Source: Monoplex corrugatus (Eukaryota > Mollusca > Gastropoda > Littorinimorpha > Ranellidae). Taken from it: a stretch of 64,000 bases of DNA. Numbering within the stretch: the stretch's first letter is position 1; each line of letters opens with the position of its first letter. Both the position numbers and the translations under genes were made by a program. Of this stretch, positions 20,277-31,985 are shown one piece after another. Location of the stretch: assembly GCA_030674185.1 (NCBI GenBank), contig JAPXFY010000031.1, forward strand, positions 38,547,532-38,611,531, read 5' to 3'. A model generated the notes under the pieces. The model saw nothing but the letters and a program-made list of their open reading frames with translations. It did not search any database and was not told the DNA's origin.

Positions 20277-21782
20277 TGAACGCCAAAATTAACTGACCAG
20301 GTAAAGAAAGTCATGTACACCATCACTGGAATAAAAAACAGAAATGCAATTTATTTCATAAATAAGTTCATTCAATCCTCAATCGATTTAATGCAAAAAA
20401 AAAGAAAGAAAGGTTCTTAATTGTGAACAGCCGAACACAAATGTCAGTTAACCCACATTTGAAAAGTCACAAAATCAGTAGCGCGTGTGGCCACCTCGGG
20501 CATCGATACAAGCTTGGCATCGTCGTCGCATGGAACAAACCAGGCGTCCAAAGAAGGCTTGGGGTATGGCTTGCCATTCCTCTTGGAGAGCTTGCTGTAG
20601 TTCCTGCAAGGTCAAGGGCGCTCTAGGGCGTTGTTGCAGTCGGCGTTGGAGTTCGTCCCAAACATGCTCGATGGGCGACATATCGGGTGAATTTGCTGGC
20701 CATGGCAACACGTCGATCTGTCTTGCTTGCAGATGCTGCTGCACAACATGTGCACGATGCGAGGGGGCGTTGTCGTGCTGGAGAATCACGCCAGGGCCAT
20801 GAGCGCGGACAAAAGGTTCAATGTGGGGCGTGACAATTTCATCTCGGTAGCGGAGAGCATTCAAGTTGCCCTGGATCAACACTAACTGTGTCTGATGATG
20901 TGCAGAAATGCCTCCCCAAACCATAACGCCCCCTCCACCATAAGGTGCACGCTGAATGATGCAGTTGTCGGCGTACCTCTCTCCTCGACGCCTGTACACT
21001 CGATGACGACCATCCGCGACTGACAGCTGAAAACGAGACTCATCGGTGAATAGGACATGTCTCCACACTCGGATAGTGAAGCGCAGGTGCTGCCTGGCCC
21101 ATGCCAAGCGTGCTGCACGGTGTCGAGGAAGAAGTTGTGGTCGAACTGCAGGGCGCCGTGCTTGCAGACCATTCTCCCGCAGACGTCTTCTGACGGTGGT
21201 GGCACTGATTCGCCTCAAGCCAGGGATAGCTCCCGCAGTGACAGTGGCAGGCTGAAACCGGTTTCTCAGATGCGTCAGTGTGATAAATCGATCCTGCTGA
21301 GGAGTGGTAACCCTGGAGCGACCACGCCCTGGTAAGTCAGCAATGTTGCCAGTGTTCTGAAAACGGTTCCACCATAACCGTACAGTTGTCCTTTGCACTC
21401 CAAAATGCCTGGCAGTGGCAGAAACGGAGCTTCCCCCTTGCAACATGCCAACAGCTCTCCAACGGTCATTTTCCGATGTTCTTGGCATGTTGTTTTTTCC
21501 AAAAGGAAGGATAAAACGAGTGGTATGGTACAGACGGAGAGTGTGTGAGTTGCCTGGGACACCAATTTCCTTGTTCACGTGCATTTTGTGACGCGTAGGG
21601 CCGGATATTGTGTTGGAGTGAACTGTTGTCTGAGCGCGTAAGCACGCGCTGCAACCCTTTTTTTCACATGGGGAAAGAATTCTTCCATCTGCAGGACAAG
21701 AACGTGCAAACGGTTTCCGGACAGTTATCTCAATGGCAATTTGGTGACATTATTAAAAGTGGTCAGTTAATTTTGGCGTTCA
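20277..21782 (-). mobile_element. Tc1-type DNA transposon, complete
   Basis: The inverted ends are identical over at least 24 bp, beginning CTGAACGCCAAAATTAAC at the left (20277) and its complement at the right (to 21782). TA follows at 21783. At the left the matching dinucleotide is CA, so the TA duplication is conserved on one side only. The element is 1,506 bp and encloses one intact transposase. Confidence 0.9.
20475..21488 (-). CDS. Tc1-family transposase, intact, 337 aa
   Basis: Cut-and-paste transposase that binds the element's inverted ends in the nucleus and inserts at TA. The start is the ATG at 21488 (MPRTSENDRW); an in-frame ATG at 21584 would add 32 residues with no family resemblance. 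Residues 12-45 form the first helix-turn-helix (SVSATARHFGVQRTTVRLWW). GRGRSR at 54-59 is the basic hook, and a second helix-turn-helix ends near residue 107. The catalytic triad is D149 (FTDESRF), D239 (LQHDNAPSH) and E274 (SPIEHVWD); 34 residues separate the last two, giving DD34E. VMVWGGIS at 188-195 is the usual glycine-rich block. Length is normal for the family and no stop or frameshift is seen. Confidence 0.93.
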   Translation of the reverse strand: MPRTSENDRWRAVGMLQGGSSVSATARHFGVQRTTVRLWWNRFQNTGNIADLPGRGRSRVTTPQQDRFITLTHLRNRFQPATVTAGAIPGLRRISATTVRRRLRENGLQARRPAVRPQLLPRHRAARLAWARQHLRFTIRVWRHVLFTDESRFQLSVADGRHRVYRRRGERYADNCIIQRAPYGGGGVMVWGGISAHHQTQLVLIQGNLNALRYRDEIVTPHIEPFVRAHGPGVILQHDNAPSHRAHVVQQHLQARQIDVLPWPANSPDMSPIEHVWDELQRRLQQRPRAPLTLQELQQALQEEWQAIPQAFFGRLVCSMRRRCQACIDARGGHTRY

Positions 21783-21789
21783 GTATATA

Positions 21790-22052
21790 TGTGAAAGAGA
21801 GAGAGTGTGTGTGTGTGTGTATGTGTGTGTATTCAAGTATGTGTTTGAGTGTATACGTGTATTTATATGTGTGCGCGTATCTGTGTGTCAATGTATGTAT
21901 GTATGTATGTATGTATGATGTATGTATGCATGTATGTATGTATGTATGTATCTATAATATATATCTATACATATATGTGTGTGTATGTATATATATATAC
22001 ATATCTATATATCTATATATATATATCTATATCTGTATATATATATATATAT

Positions 22053-22102
<50 letters not shown>

Positions 22103-22145
22103 AATGTATATGTGCGTGCGTGTGCGTGCTTGTGTATTTGTGTGT
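21790..22145. repeat. TG/TATG/TATA microsatellite
   Basis: Compound repeat starting right after the transposon end. Open frames here are repeat artefacts. Confidence 0.93.
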
Positions 22146-22499
22146 ATCTCTCCCAGACTGGAACAATATTTCAAAGCAAGCTATGTTGCTTTCAGTTCAA
22201 GCCAGATTCTTTGAAAGTCTCTTGCTTCGGACTACCAGTGTCCTCCAGAAAAAACAACAACAAACAATCCACCAAGCACAACCCCATCCAATGTGGGAAG
22301 CTTCAGATTTAATGGTGACTTCAGGCTCTGATTGATAAAGGTGGGCTACCTCCATATCATTAATCCATCTTTGCAGCTCAAGTATCTCAGAAAGAGACAA
22401 ACTTCATGCCTGTTGAAGTCTCATTTGCTAAATAGCCTACCGGTGCCGCCTATGGATTTTTCTCTAATTGGCGATAATGCAGCAGGCAGCTCTTATTTA
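22146..22499. other. No clear gene; possible ancestral unit of the following array
   Basis: Mostly unique. At 22497-22550, TTTAACTGCAGAAAAGGAAA is followed by AATGCCCTTAGCTACATCG. This pairs with a similar block at 24457-24512. Confidence 0.4.
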
Positions 22500-24475
22500 A
22501 CTGCAGAAAAGGAAACAAGTTTCTTAATGCCCTTAGCTACATCGCTAATTGTCTCTTACTTTCCTCCATTCCGAATGCCCTTAGCTACATCGCTAATTGT
22601 CTCTTACTTTCGTCCATTCCGAATGCCCTTAGCTACATCGCTAATTGTCTCTTACTTTCGTCCATTCCGAATGCCCTTAGCTACATCGCTAATTGTCTCT
22701 TACTTTCCTCCATTCCGAATGCCCTTAGCTACATCGCTAATTGTCTCTTACTTTCCTCCATTCCGAATGCCCTTAGCTACATCGCTAATTGTCTCTTACT
22801 TTCGTCCATTCCGAATGCCCTTAGCTACATCGCTAATTGTCTCTTACTTTCGTCCATTCCGAATGCCCTTAGCTACATCGCTAATTGTCTCTTACTTTCC
22901 TCCATTCCGAATGCCCTTAGCTACATCGCTAATTGTCTCTTACTTTCCTCCATTCCGAATGCCCTTAGCTACATCGCTAATTGTCTCTTTCGTCCATTCC
23001 GAATGCCCTTAGCTACATCGCTAATTGCCTCTTACTTTCCTTCATTCCGAATGCCCTTAGCTACATCGCTAATTGTCTCTTACTTTCCTCCATTCCGAAT
23101 GCCCTTAGCTACATCGCTAATTGTCTCTTACTTTCCTCCATTCCGAATGCCCTTAGCTACATCGCTAATTGTCTCTTTCGTCCATTCCGAATGCCCTTAG
23201 CTACATCGCTAATTGCCTCTTACTTTCCTTCATTCCGAATGCCCTTAGCTACATCGCTAATTGTCTCTTACTTTCCTCCATTCCGAATGCCCTTAGCTAC
23301 ATCGCTAATTGTCTCTTACTTTCCTCCATTCCGAATGCCCTTAGCTACATCGCTAATTGTCTCTTTCGTCCATTCCGAATGCCCTTAGCTACATCGCTAA
23401 TTGCCTCTTACTTTCCTTCATTCCGAATGCCCTTAGCTACATCGCTAATTGTCTCTTACTTTCCTCCATTCCGAATGCCCTTAGCTACATCGCTAATTGT
23501 CTCTTACTTTCCTCCATTCCGAATGCCCTTAGCTACATCGCTAATTGTCTCTTACTTTCCTCCATTCCGAATGCCCTTAGCTACATCGCTAATTGTCTCT
23601 TACTTTCCTCCATTCCGAATGCCCTTAGCTACATCGCTAATTGTCTCTTACTTTCCTCCATTCCGAATGCCCTTATCTACATCGCTAATTGTCTCTTACT
23701 TTCCTCCATTCCGAATGCCCTTAGCTACATCGCTAATTGTCTCTTACTTTCCTCCATTCCGAATGCCCTTAGCTACATCGCTAATTGCCTCTTACTTTCC
23801 TTCATTCCGAATGCCCTTAGCTACATCGCTAATTGTCTCTTACTTTCCTCCATTCCGAATGCCCTTAGCTACATCGCTAATTGTCTCTTTCGTCCATTCC
23901 GAATGCCCTTAGCTACATCGCTAATTGTCTCTTACTTTCGTCCATTCCGAATGCCCTTAGCTACATCGCTAATTGCCTCTTACTTTCCTTCATTCCGAAT
24001 GCTCTTAGCTACATCGCTAATTGTCTCTTACTTTCCTCCATTCCGAATGCCCTTAGCTACATCGCTAATTGTCTCTTACTTTCCTCCATTCCGAATGCCC
24101 TTAGCTACATCGCTAATTGTCTCTTTCGTCCATTCCGAATGCCCTTAGCTACATCGCTAATTGTCTCTTACTTTCGTCCATTCCGAATGCCCTTAGCTAC
24201 ATCGCTAATTGCCTCTTACTTTCCTTCATTCCGAATGCCCTTAGCTACATCGATAATTGTCTCTTATTTTCGTCCATTCCGAATGCCCTTAGCTGCATCG
24301 CTAATTGCCTCTTACTTTCCTTCATTCCAAATGCCCTTAGCTACATCGCTAATTGTCTCTTACTTTCGTCCATTCCGAATGCCCTTAGCTACATCGCTAA
24401 TTGTCTCTTCCTTTCCTGCATTCTGAATTACCCCATCTACATCGCTAATTTTCTCTTGTTTAACTGCATGAAAGG
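22500..24475. repeat. 48-bp minisatellite, about 40 copies
   Basis: The unit is GAATGCCCTTAGCTACATCG, CTAATTGTCTCTTACTTTCC, TCCATTCC. Variants have CGTCC for CTCC, GCCTC with CTTCATT, or a 44-bp unit lacking ACTT. The short variants start 188 bp apart (about 22982, 23170, 23358), so there is a four-unit higher-order repeat. A unit length divisible by 3 gives long false frames. Confidence 0.96.
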
Positions 24476-25180
24476 AAGCAACACGTTTCTGAATGGCCAT
24501 AGCTGCATCTCTGAAAAAAAAAAAGAAAGAAAGACAACGCACACAAAAGTTATATGATTGAATCTTTTTTTTTTTAAATAAGGTGATGATTTGACAATGC
24601 ATTTGCAAACTGCGAGACATTTATTGCACAAGTTCTGTAAATCGTTTTCTTTGATTAAGCCGGATTGCTTTGCGCATTTAAAAAAAAAAAAGTTTGCTTT
24701 TCTTCATGAACTTGGAAGTCTAATCCATGGCCCCCTCACCTCCCTCACCTGTTTTGTTGTTGTATTTTGTTGATTTTTTCCTTTTTTTTTTTTTTTTTTT
24801 CCAAATTGGTTGTCTAAGGGATACGCTCAATCAGTCTCTCACGACCAAAAACGTCACCCTACATGTAAATTGCATCATTGTTTATTACGTCATGGTTGTA
24901 GCAGGAGCGAGAATCGGGGCAGATCACTTCACGGAACAAAATAGCGCAAAGACCCTAATGAACATGACTTGTGAAAATTCAGCTGGATTATTCCATAAAA
25001 GGCAGACAGCAAACGAACATGTCTTTAATCAACACTCATGTTACATTATCCAACCGGGGCCATGTTGATATCGAAACTTGCTGCTGGTTTCTTGCTCAGT
25101 TTTGTTTTCCTACGCAGTAACGTTACGTCCTTCATTCGCTAGGCCCAGTCAGGGTCTTTTTTGTGCGTCCCAGAAGCAAA
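24476..25180. other. Sequence upstream of host exon 1; no promoter identified
   Basis: Poly-A/T tracts at 24519-24530, 24565-24576 and 24780-24800. 25030-25180 is more balanced in composition and may be 5' UTR. CTACGCAG at about 25112-25119 could be an acceptor of an untranslated exon. No TATA box is convincing. Confidence 0.4.
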
Positions 25181-25379
25181 ATGGGTAGTATAGCAGAGCT
25201 GAAAGATCTTGTCAAGGTCGCCCTGGGGACTCCAGAGACTGTCAATTTCAAAGCACTGCAGAAACTGCTCATGGGCATCATCAAAAGTCTGGCCAATCTT
25301 GCCGGAAGGATCACTGAGTCTGACAAGGAAGATAATATGTCTGCTCAGGCAAGAACCGCGAAAAAAAAGTCCACGAACG
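25181..25379 (+). CDS. Host gene exon 1 (start codon, family N-terminal domain)
   Basis: The ATG at 25181 has A at -3 and G at +4. An upstream in-frame GTG at 25163 is not needed. Residues 1-66: the leucine-rich helix SIAELKDLVKVALGTPETVN, then FKALQKLLMGIIKSLANLAG, then a charged end (SDKED, KKKST). The first two blocks match the family pattern of an ELVDLA-like helix, a short loop, VNF.AL and a LLH.ML-like helix. The donor GTAAGT starts at 25380. One nucleotide (G) is left over and joins TC at 35297 to give Val. Confidence 0.7.
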
Positions 25380-26585
25380 GTAAGTTCTAGTATTATGTTA
25401 CAAATAATCATGTAGCATGACTGGATTTTATTAGTATCCCGTCTTCCCACACCTCCCCCTACTTTGACATGATTTAGGCCAGCAAATATTACAGAAAATA
25501 GAATACAATTTTTATAGAACTCTTCCATTACATGATTACTGACACTATCAGATTGCCTTCTGGCCTAAAAAAATAACAATGTAGGCCTAGCCTACCAGTT
25601 ACTCTACGACAACAGCTAAAAATCAGAGAGTGTGAAAAGGACAGGTGGACAAACTGCCTTTATTTCATTGAATTCAAAAGTGAGTTTGACAAATAAAATG
25701 AAGTAATAAACACACAAGACAAAAAATAATGGGGGAAGCTTAAACCAAGAATAGTTTTAAAAACGTATTCTTGTGCACATTAGTGTTAAACTTTAACACT
25801 AATATGCACAAGAACACGTTTGCTACTCGTGTTATTCCTTTTTGGACTTCTTCAACTGATTCACTCAGATTTGCACCTAACTTTAGTACATTCTAGATTT
25901 TTTTTGGACGAATACGAACAGTATACAGACATGTTTAAGCTTATTGTGTTTGACAACTGAAACAGGCTGCTATATCATATGTCATGCGACTACAAAAAAT
26001 CATGTAAACAAGCTGAGTATGGGACCAAGACGTATTAGATCTATAAGTTCTCGTATTTTTATCATTACTGCTATCACTACGATTGTGATCACCGACGGAC
26101 TGGTTTCTTCATCCTTCAGTCTGCCCGTTTTGACAAATAAAGCAACGCAGTTGCCCGATTTTAATTCACACGTGTCATGCAATTTGTTGAAAATACTGCT
26201 AAAGGATCGGAGATAGCATGGTTACAGTGCGTAGTTTCTTTAGTCTCACCACTACGACTGCTGCTATAAAAGTACGAAACTAATGATCAATCGTGGTTTC
26301 TACTTTGCTTATATAACTATACGAAAAGTCGGCTTAGACCAAGCACTACTCATTAAATGCTGCTAACAAGAAGAAGAAGAATAAAAACTTTGAGCGGTAG
26401 GCCTACTGGTTTTGCTGCATGCTATGAGTAATATTGTCTGAGAGCTACAGCATGGTGGTACCGATAATCTAGCAACACAGCACGAGTTAGCAAACTTTCA
26501 AGCGACACAAGCAGTTTTACTATTGGCGTATCACTAGATCTAAATCTAGATCAGGAATGAAAGGACATTGAGTCGATCGACACTG
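25380..26585. other. Host intron 1, unique part
   Basis: No exon, SINE or LINE recognised. Only short AT-rich frames without motifs. Confidence 0.45.
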
Positions 26586-26589
26586 GGTA

Positions 26590-28277
26590 AGAATTTAATT
26601 ATAATAATTACAATAATAATTACAATATTTATATAGCGCAAAATCTTGATAAAATCAAATCTAAGCGCTGAAGCAGACACACACTCAAGCACGCACGCAC
26701 GCACACACACGCACGCACACACACAGACACACACACACACACACACACACACCACACACACCACAAAAAACACAACAACACATACAACACGCAATGCTAA
26801 AATGGGAGAAAAAAATAAAAGCAATAAAAGCAGGGAATAAATAGCAATGGAAAGTTATAGAGAGCATAGCATATAATTATTATTATAACAGTGATTCCCT
26901 CGGAGCGGAGACAGCTGCAGAGGGGGGGGGGGGGAGTGAGGTTAGGATTTATGGGGGAGAAAAGTGAGTTTGAGAGCGACTGAAGGAGACAAAAGTAGGT
27001 TGCTGACGGACTGAGAGAGGAAGTTTGTTCCAGGAGAGTGGACCAGAAACAGAGAAGGCTCGTGGACCATAGGTATTGAGCTTAGTGCGTGGAAAGCGAA
27101 AAGTCAGAGGATCAGAGGCAGAGCGGAGGGTACGTGAGGGAACATAGATCTCAAGTAGGCTTGACAGGTAATCGGGGGCTGCGTTATTGAGGCTTTTGTA
27201 GCACATGGTGTCTAGTTTGTACTGTATGCGCTTTGATACAGGGAGCCAGTGAAGTTGTGCCAGGAGAGGAGATATGTGGTCAGCTTTTTTCTTTTTGAGT
27301 ACAAGGCGTGCAGCATTGTTTTGAATTCGCTGTAGGATGTGAATGGTGGAGGCAGGAAGACCAGACAGGAGTGAATTGCAATAGTCAATGCGAGACATTA
27401 TGAAGGAGAGAACGAGTTTTGCAGTTGTTTCGACAGAGAGATACTTCCTGATCAGCCTTATACGATGGAGATGATAGTAGCAGGATCTGGCAGTTTGAGA
27501 AACAAAGTTGTTCATGGAGAGGGTAGAGTCAATGCAGACACCAAGGTTTTTAGCTGAATCAGAAATTGGGACTGATGTGTTACATAATGGGAGAGAAAGA
27601 GGAGGCAGCTGAGAAAGTTTCTGACGGGTGCCAATGAGGATAGCTTCTGTTTTGTCGTCATTAAGCTGAAGTCTATTGTGTGTCATCCAGTTCTTAATGT
27701 CCGAGTAACACTCAGTGGTGCGAGTCAACAGGCGCTGTATATTATCAGGTGAGTCACTGTCTTGAAGTTGGGTGTCATCAGCATAGAAGTGGTGTTTTAT
27801 AGAATGGGAGTTGATGATGGTGGACAGGGGGAGGTGTAAAGAGTGAAAAGAACAGGGCCAAGGACAGATCCTTGTGGAACACCACAGGTCAGGTATGCAG
27901 GTTGAGAGTAAGTGCCATTGATGAGAACGGTTTGTTTTCTGTTTGATAGGTATGAAGTGAACCAAGACAGAGCAATGTCAGAGATGCCAAAAGTATGATG
28001 AAGTCTAGAAAGGAGAATACCATGATCAATGGTATCAAAGGCTGCAGACAGATCAAAGAGTGTGAGGAGAGAGACTTTGCCAGTATCAGTTGCAAGGAGG
28101 AGATTGTTGAGAATGTGTAGTAGGGCAGTTTCAGTGCTATGGCACTGGCGGTAGGCTGACTGGAAAGGATTGAGGAGATTGTTGGCAGACAGGTGAGAGT
28201 TCAGCTGGTTGAGGACGACTTTTTCAAGGAGTTTTGACAAGAAAGAGAGATTAGAGATAGGCCGGTAATTTTTCAAC
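26590..28277 (-). mobile_element. CR1/L2-like LINE, copy 1, 5'-truncated, in host intron 1
   Basis: Reverse strand. The 3' end (low coordinates) has GCGCTATATAAATATTGTAA followed by AAT-type repeats, the usual CR1/L2-like tail. The 3' UTR contains a CA microsatellite (26680-26765) and a G run (26922-26934). The coding part starts abruptly at LKNYRPISNL near 28277. A close relative is at 41285-42603. Confidence 0.88.
26949..28276 (-). pseudogene. CR1/L2-like reverse transcriptase, one frameshift
   Basis: Reads KNYRPISNLSFLSKLLEKVV, HSTETALLHILNNLL, LFDLSAAFDTIDH (first catalytic Asp), [16 protein letters not shown], then [10 protein letters not shown] (catalytic pair), NKTEAIL-like [50 protein letters not shown] and the C-terminal RSASDPLTF. 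The frame breaks near 27830, where this copy has five Gs in a run that has six in the 41-kb copy. The last residues before the stop also differ through small deletions. Confidence 0.88.
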
Positions 28278-28720
28278 CGAAAAGTGAAAATAAACCAGAA
28301 ACATACATACTAGAAGGCATACATACTAGACGGAATAAGAGCAAGTCAGAATTATGAACCAGGCAATGTTGATGCTGTTCATCGTATGTATATGTATACG
28401 TGGAAAGAAGACCAGGATATACTTATCCATCAAGAAACGACCTTGCACAGAATAAAAATTTAAACAAATGGAACATCATAACATCTCAAACATGGGATGA
28501 TGGGTACCACCCATTCACTCTTAGTTTCCCTTCCTTTGATAACCTATGGTCTGCAAGAAATAATGCTTAGCTTTTTGTGCACGTGTGTGTCTGTGTGTGT
28601 ACTTTTAATGGAGCATACACATCTGTGTACGTGTGTGTGTGTAGTTCTGATTGTACACATACGCGTGCGTATAGGTCTGTGTGTGTGTTTCTGGTTTATT
28701 TTCACTTTTCGGTTGAAATA
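28274..28720. repeat. Inverted repeat, 30-bp arms, about 385-bp spacer
   Basis: CAACCGAAAAGTGAAAATAA with ACCAGAAAC at 28274-28302 is repeated exactly in reverse at 28689-28717. The left arm abuts the LINE coding start. Confidence 0.85.
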
Positions 28721-29220
28721 ATTATGTTCAATTGCGTATAAAAATCAATTATATTCTTGTTAATAGTGTAGTTTAGCCCTCTCGTGGATTTTGTGTAGGG
28801 ACACGATGTGATTGGCCCCAGTCTTAACTCTAGCCCAACTCCAAACCGTCATTCTTGGGATCGGTTTTCTCCTTGATTAGATTCCTAATTTAAATGGTGA
28901 CAAATAAGGGTAGATATATTCCTGTTATAAATGTACTGAGACTTGGCGAAATAAAACCTGTTTTGTCTGTGTTATTGGTGTTACCTGTCAAGCCAGTTGA
29001 GTGTCAAAAGTAGTGAAATCTGGACGTGAATATATCCACCAAATCTGTTGGAACGAGAGAGATGTAAACTGCACTAGTGCTTTTTTCATGTCGCGGTATC
29101 GTCTAGTGTGTACAGTATACAGTTGAAAAAAAATCTCACTTCTCTCTCGCTGTCAGTCGTTACTGAATTAGGGGTTAACATCCATTTAGTTTTGTTTGAT
29201 TTTGTAACCATCCTGATAAG
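28721..29220. other. No recognisable feature
   Basis: AT-rich; no convincing open frame or repeat. Confidence 0.45.
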
Positions 29221-29221
29221 A

Positions 29222-29517
29222 TCTACTTGCCCAATGCAATCAAGAGTGTGTGGGCACTTATCACGAAAAGACGATGGATGTGAAGTGGGCATATCATCGA
29301 CAGAGAGCAGAATGACATCAGCCTAACTACCCTTCACTGGACTTCAGAGAGAAGACGTAAGAGAGGAACACTCAAGAACATCTAGCGACGAACAGTAGGA
29401 AACATCAACACCCTGAGACGCACCTAGGGTACCATATAAATGCCTCAACAAAACAGACACAGGAGTGGGAACCTTCATCGCTGCTATACATGTCGGCGGG
29501 ATAATGGGCAATTAGCA
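29222..29517 (+). pseudogene. LINE 3' coding end fragment
   Basis: From about 29325: HWTSERRRKRGTLKNI, stop, RRTVGNINTL, then a degraded W..FVAALH-like stretch and RRDNGQL. This matches the WTP.G.RKRGRPK.TWRRT...E block and terminal SRR.NG of APE LINEs. Confidence 0.6.
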
Positions 29518-29519
29518 AT

Positions 29520-29785
29520 CCATTTGTTTTGAGGTGTAGTTGGTGTAGCGATATCCACCTTGCAGTCTGACTACATGGGTTCCAATCTGGCTTGAGAAAA
29601 AATTGCTATCAGTGTGTGGCCTCCAGTCCACCCAGCTGTGAATGGGTATCTAATCTTGATAAGGGTTGGAGACGGTAAGGCAGTGTGGGAAAAGAGATTG
29701 TCATCGCCCTCATTACACTGGACCAAAGAAAACTGAGGTTGCTAGTACTACCACATCCCTCTCCAACGACCTCAGGATCATGTTT
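29520..29785 (+). mobile_element. tRNA-derived SINE S3
   Basis: TGTAGTTGGTGTAGCGATAT resembles an A box and GGGTTCCAATCTGG a degenerate B box. The tail has CGCCCTCATTACACTGGACC, then CTACCACATCCCTCTCCAAC and GACCTCAGG. The tail blocks are shared with 47480, 58840 and 59284. Confidence 0.6.
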
Positions 29786-29786
29786 T

Positions 29787-29945
29787 CAGTTTCAGTTTCA
29801 ATTTCAATTTCTCCAGATGACGTCTCCGCGATCGGAACGAATTTCATATGCATTTACGTCACAGGTGCCATGTGTATGGTGATCATGGCACAAGCCTTAA
29901 GCCTGCACATAAACCATGAACTGGCCAGGTCCTGAGGCCCTACCT
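29787..29945 (+). repeat. Interspersed repeat family C
   Basis: CAGTTTCAGTTTCAATTTC, AGATGACGTCTCCGCGATCG, AACGAATTTCATATGCAT, CACAGGTGCCATG. Same order as 2284-2445. Confidence 0.6.
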
Positions 29946-30295
29946 GATCATGGGACGACCTTACCGAACCATTGATTTTCCATATGTTAACAACATACTT
30001 TGATTTTTCTTCTCCTTCTGAGTGATATTGCCATATTTTTTTCCTTCTAAATGTTCAATCGCCTATTACATCTGGCTGAAGAGAAAACTTTTACCAGTTC
30101 CCCCATTTTTTTTTTCCTTGCAATGAATATTCGTTTCTTTTTAATGAAAAAATATATAGTTACAAAGAAACCAAGAAAAGAAAACAGAGGTTAAGGTATT
30201 TCCAGCGTACAAATTTCAACAGCAGTCTAATTGCAATAGATTTTATGTTATGAGACAACAAAACCCAAGGACATACTGCCATCACTAGCTCTCCC
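29946..30295. other. No recognisable feature
   Basis: AT-rich linker with T and A tracts. Confidence 0.45.
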
Positions 30296-31985
30296 TCATA
30301 TGATACCCTAGAGTGATATAGGGATGCATGTACAAGCCCACAGTATTGTACATTATTATAGAGATACATGTACCAGCCCATAGTATTGTACGCTAATGTG
30401 GGATATATGTACAGGCCCATAGTCTTGTAACATGAATATAGGGATACGTGTACAGGCCCATAGTATTGTACATTGACATAGGGATATATGTACAGGCCCG
30501 TAGTCTTGTAACATGAATATAGGGATACTGTACAGGCCCATAGTATTGTACATTGACATAGGGATATATGTACAGGCCCGTAGTCTTGTAACATGATATG
30601 ATACAGGTGTATAATGCATGTACAGGCCCACTAGTATTGTACATTGACATAGGGATACATGTACAGGCCCATAGTATTGTAACATGAATTAGGGATACAT
30701 GTACAGGCCCATAGTTTGTAACATGAATATAGGGATACATGTACAGGCCCATAGTATTGTACATTGACATAGGGATACATGTACAGGCCCATAGTCTTGT
30801 AACATGAATATAGGATACATGTACAGGCCCATAGTATTGTACATTGACATAGGGATACATGTACAGGCCCATAGTCTTGTAACATGAATATAGGGATACG
30901 TGTACAGGCCCATAGTATTGTACATTGACATAGGGATATATGTACAGGCCCGTAGTCTTGTAACATGAATATAGGGATACTGTACAGGCCCATAGTATTG
31001 TACATTGACATAGGGATATATGTACAGGCCCGTAGTCTTGTAACATGAATATAGGGATACATGTACAGGCCCATAGTATTGTACATTGACATAGGGATAT
31101 ATGTACAGGCCCTAGTCTTGTAACATGATATAGGGATAATGTACAGGCCATAGTATTGTACATTGACATAGGGATATATGTACAGGCCCATAGTATTGTA
31201 CATTGATGTAGGGATATATGTACAGACCCATAGTATTGTACATTGAATAGGATAATGTACAGGCCCATAGTATTGTAACATTGATGTAGGGATACATGTA
31301 CAGACCCATAGTATTGTACATAGATATAGGATACTGTATAACGCCCTAGTATTGTACATTGATATAGGGATACATGCACAAACCCATAGTATTGTAACAT
31401 AGATATAGGGATACCTGTACAGGCGCATAGTATTGTACATTGATATAGGGATACATGCACAAACCCATAGTATTGTAACATAGATATAGGGATACTGTAG
31501 GCGCATAGTATGTACATTGATATAGGGATACATGTATAGAACCCATAGTATTGTAACATAGATATAGGGATACATGTACTGGCGCATAGTAATGTACATA
31601 TATTGGATAAGCCCATAGTATTGTACATTCGATATGAGGATACATGTACAGGCCACAGTATTGTACATTGATATGACGATACATGTACAGGCCCACAGTA
31701 TTGTACTTTGATATGGACGTACATGTACAGGCCCAAAGTATTGTACTTGTTATGAGGACAATGTACGGTTCATAGTATTGTACAGGGTATAGGGATACAT
31801 GTACAGGCCCACAATATTATAGATATAGGATGCATGTACAACCCATAGTATTGTACAGATAGGGATATATGTACAGGCCCATAGTATCGTACATTAACAC
31901 GGGGATACATATACAGGCAGATGCTATCGCATATTGATATAGGGATATATGCACATACCCATACCATAGGCCAATTATACTAGGA
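30296..31985. repeat. 40-bp minisatellite with two unit types
   Basis: One unit type has ATAGGGATACATGTACAGGC, CCATAGTATTGTACATTGAC; the other has CCGTAGTCTTGTAACATGAA. They alternate from about 30400 to 31130 (about 80-bp higher-order unit); the right half is a looser form. About 42 copies. The reverse frames rich in Tyr/Cys/Met are artefacts. Confidence 0.95.

Noticed and set aside
22332..24557. Series of open frames reading MPLATSLIVSYFPPFR repeats
   Set aside because: 48 bp is divisible by 3 and the unit lacks stops in some frames, so the frames follow from the minisatellite.
25139..25528. Reverse frame over host exon 1
   Set aside because: No motif; the + strand has the conserved N-terminus, good start context and a consensus donor.
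30393..31736. Reverse frames of up to 447 codons rich in Tyr, Met and Cys
   Set aside because: Produced by the 40-bp array; several overlapping frames are open at once.
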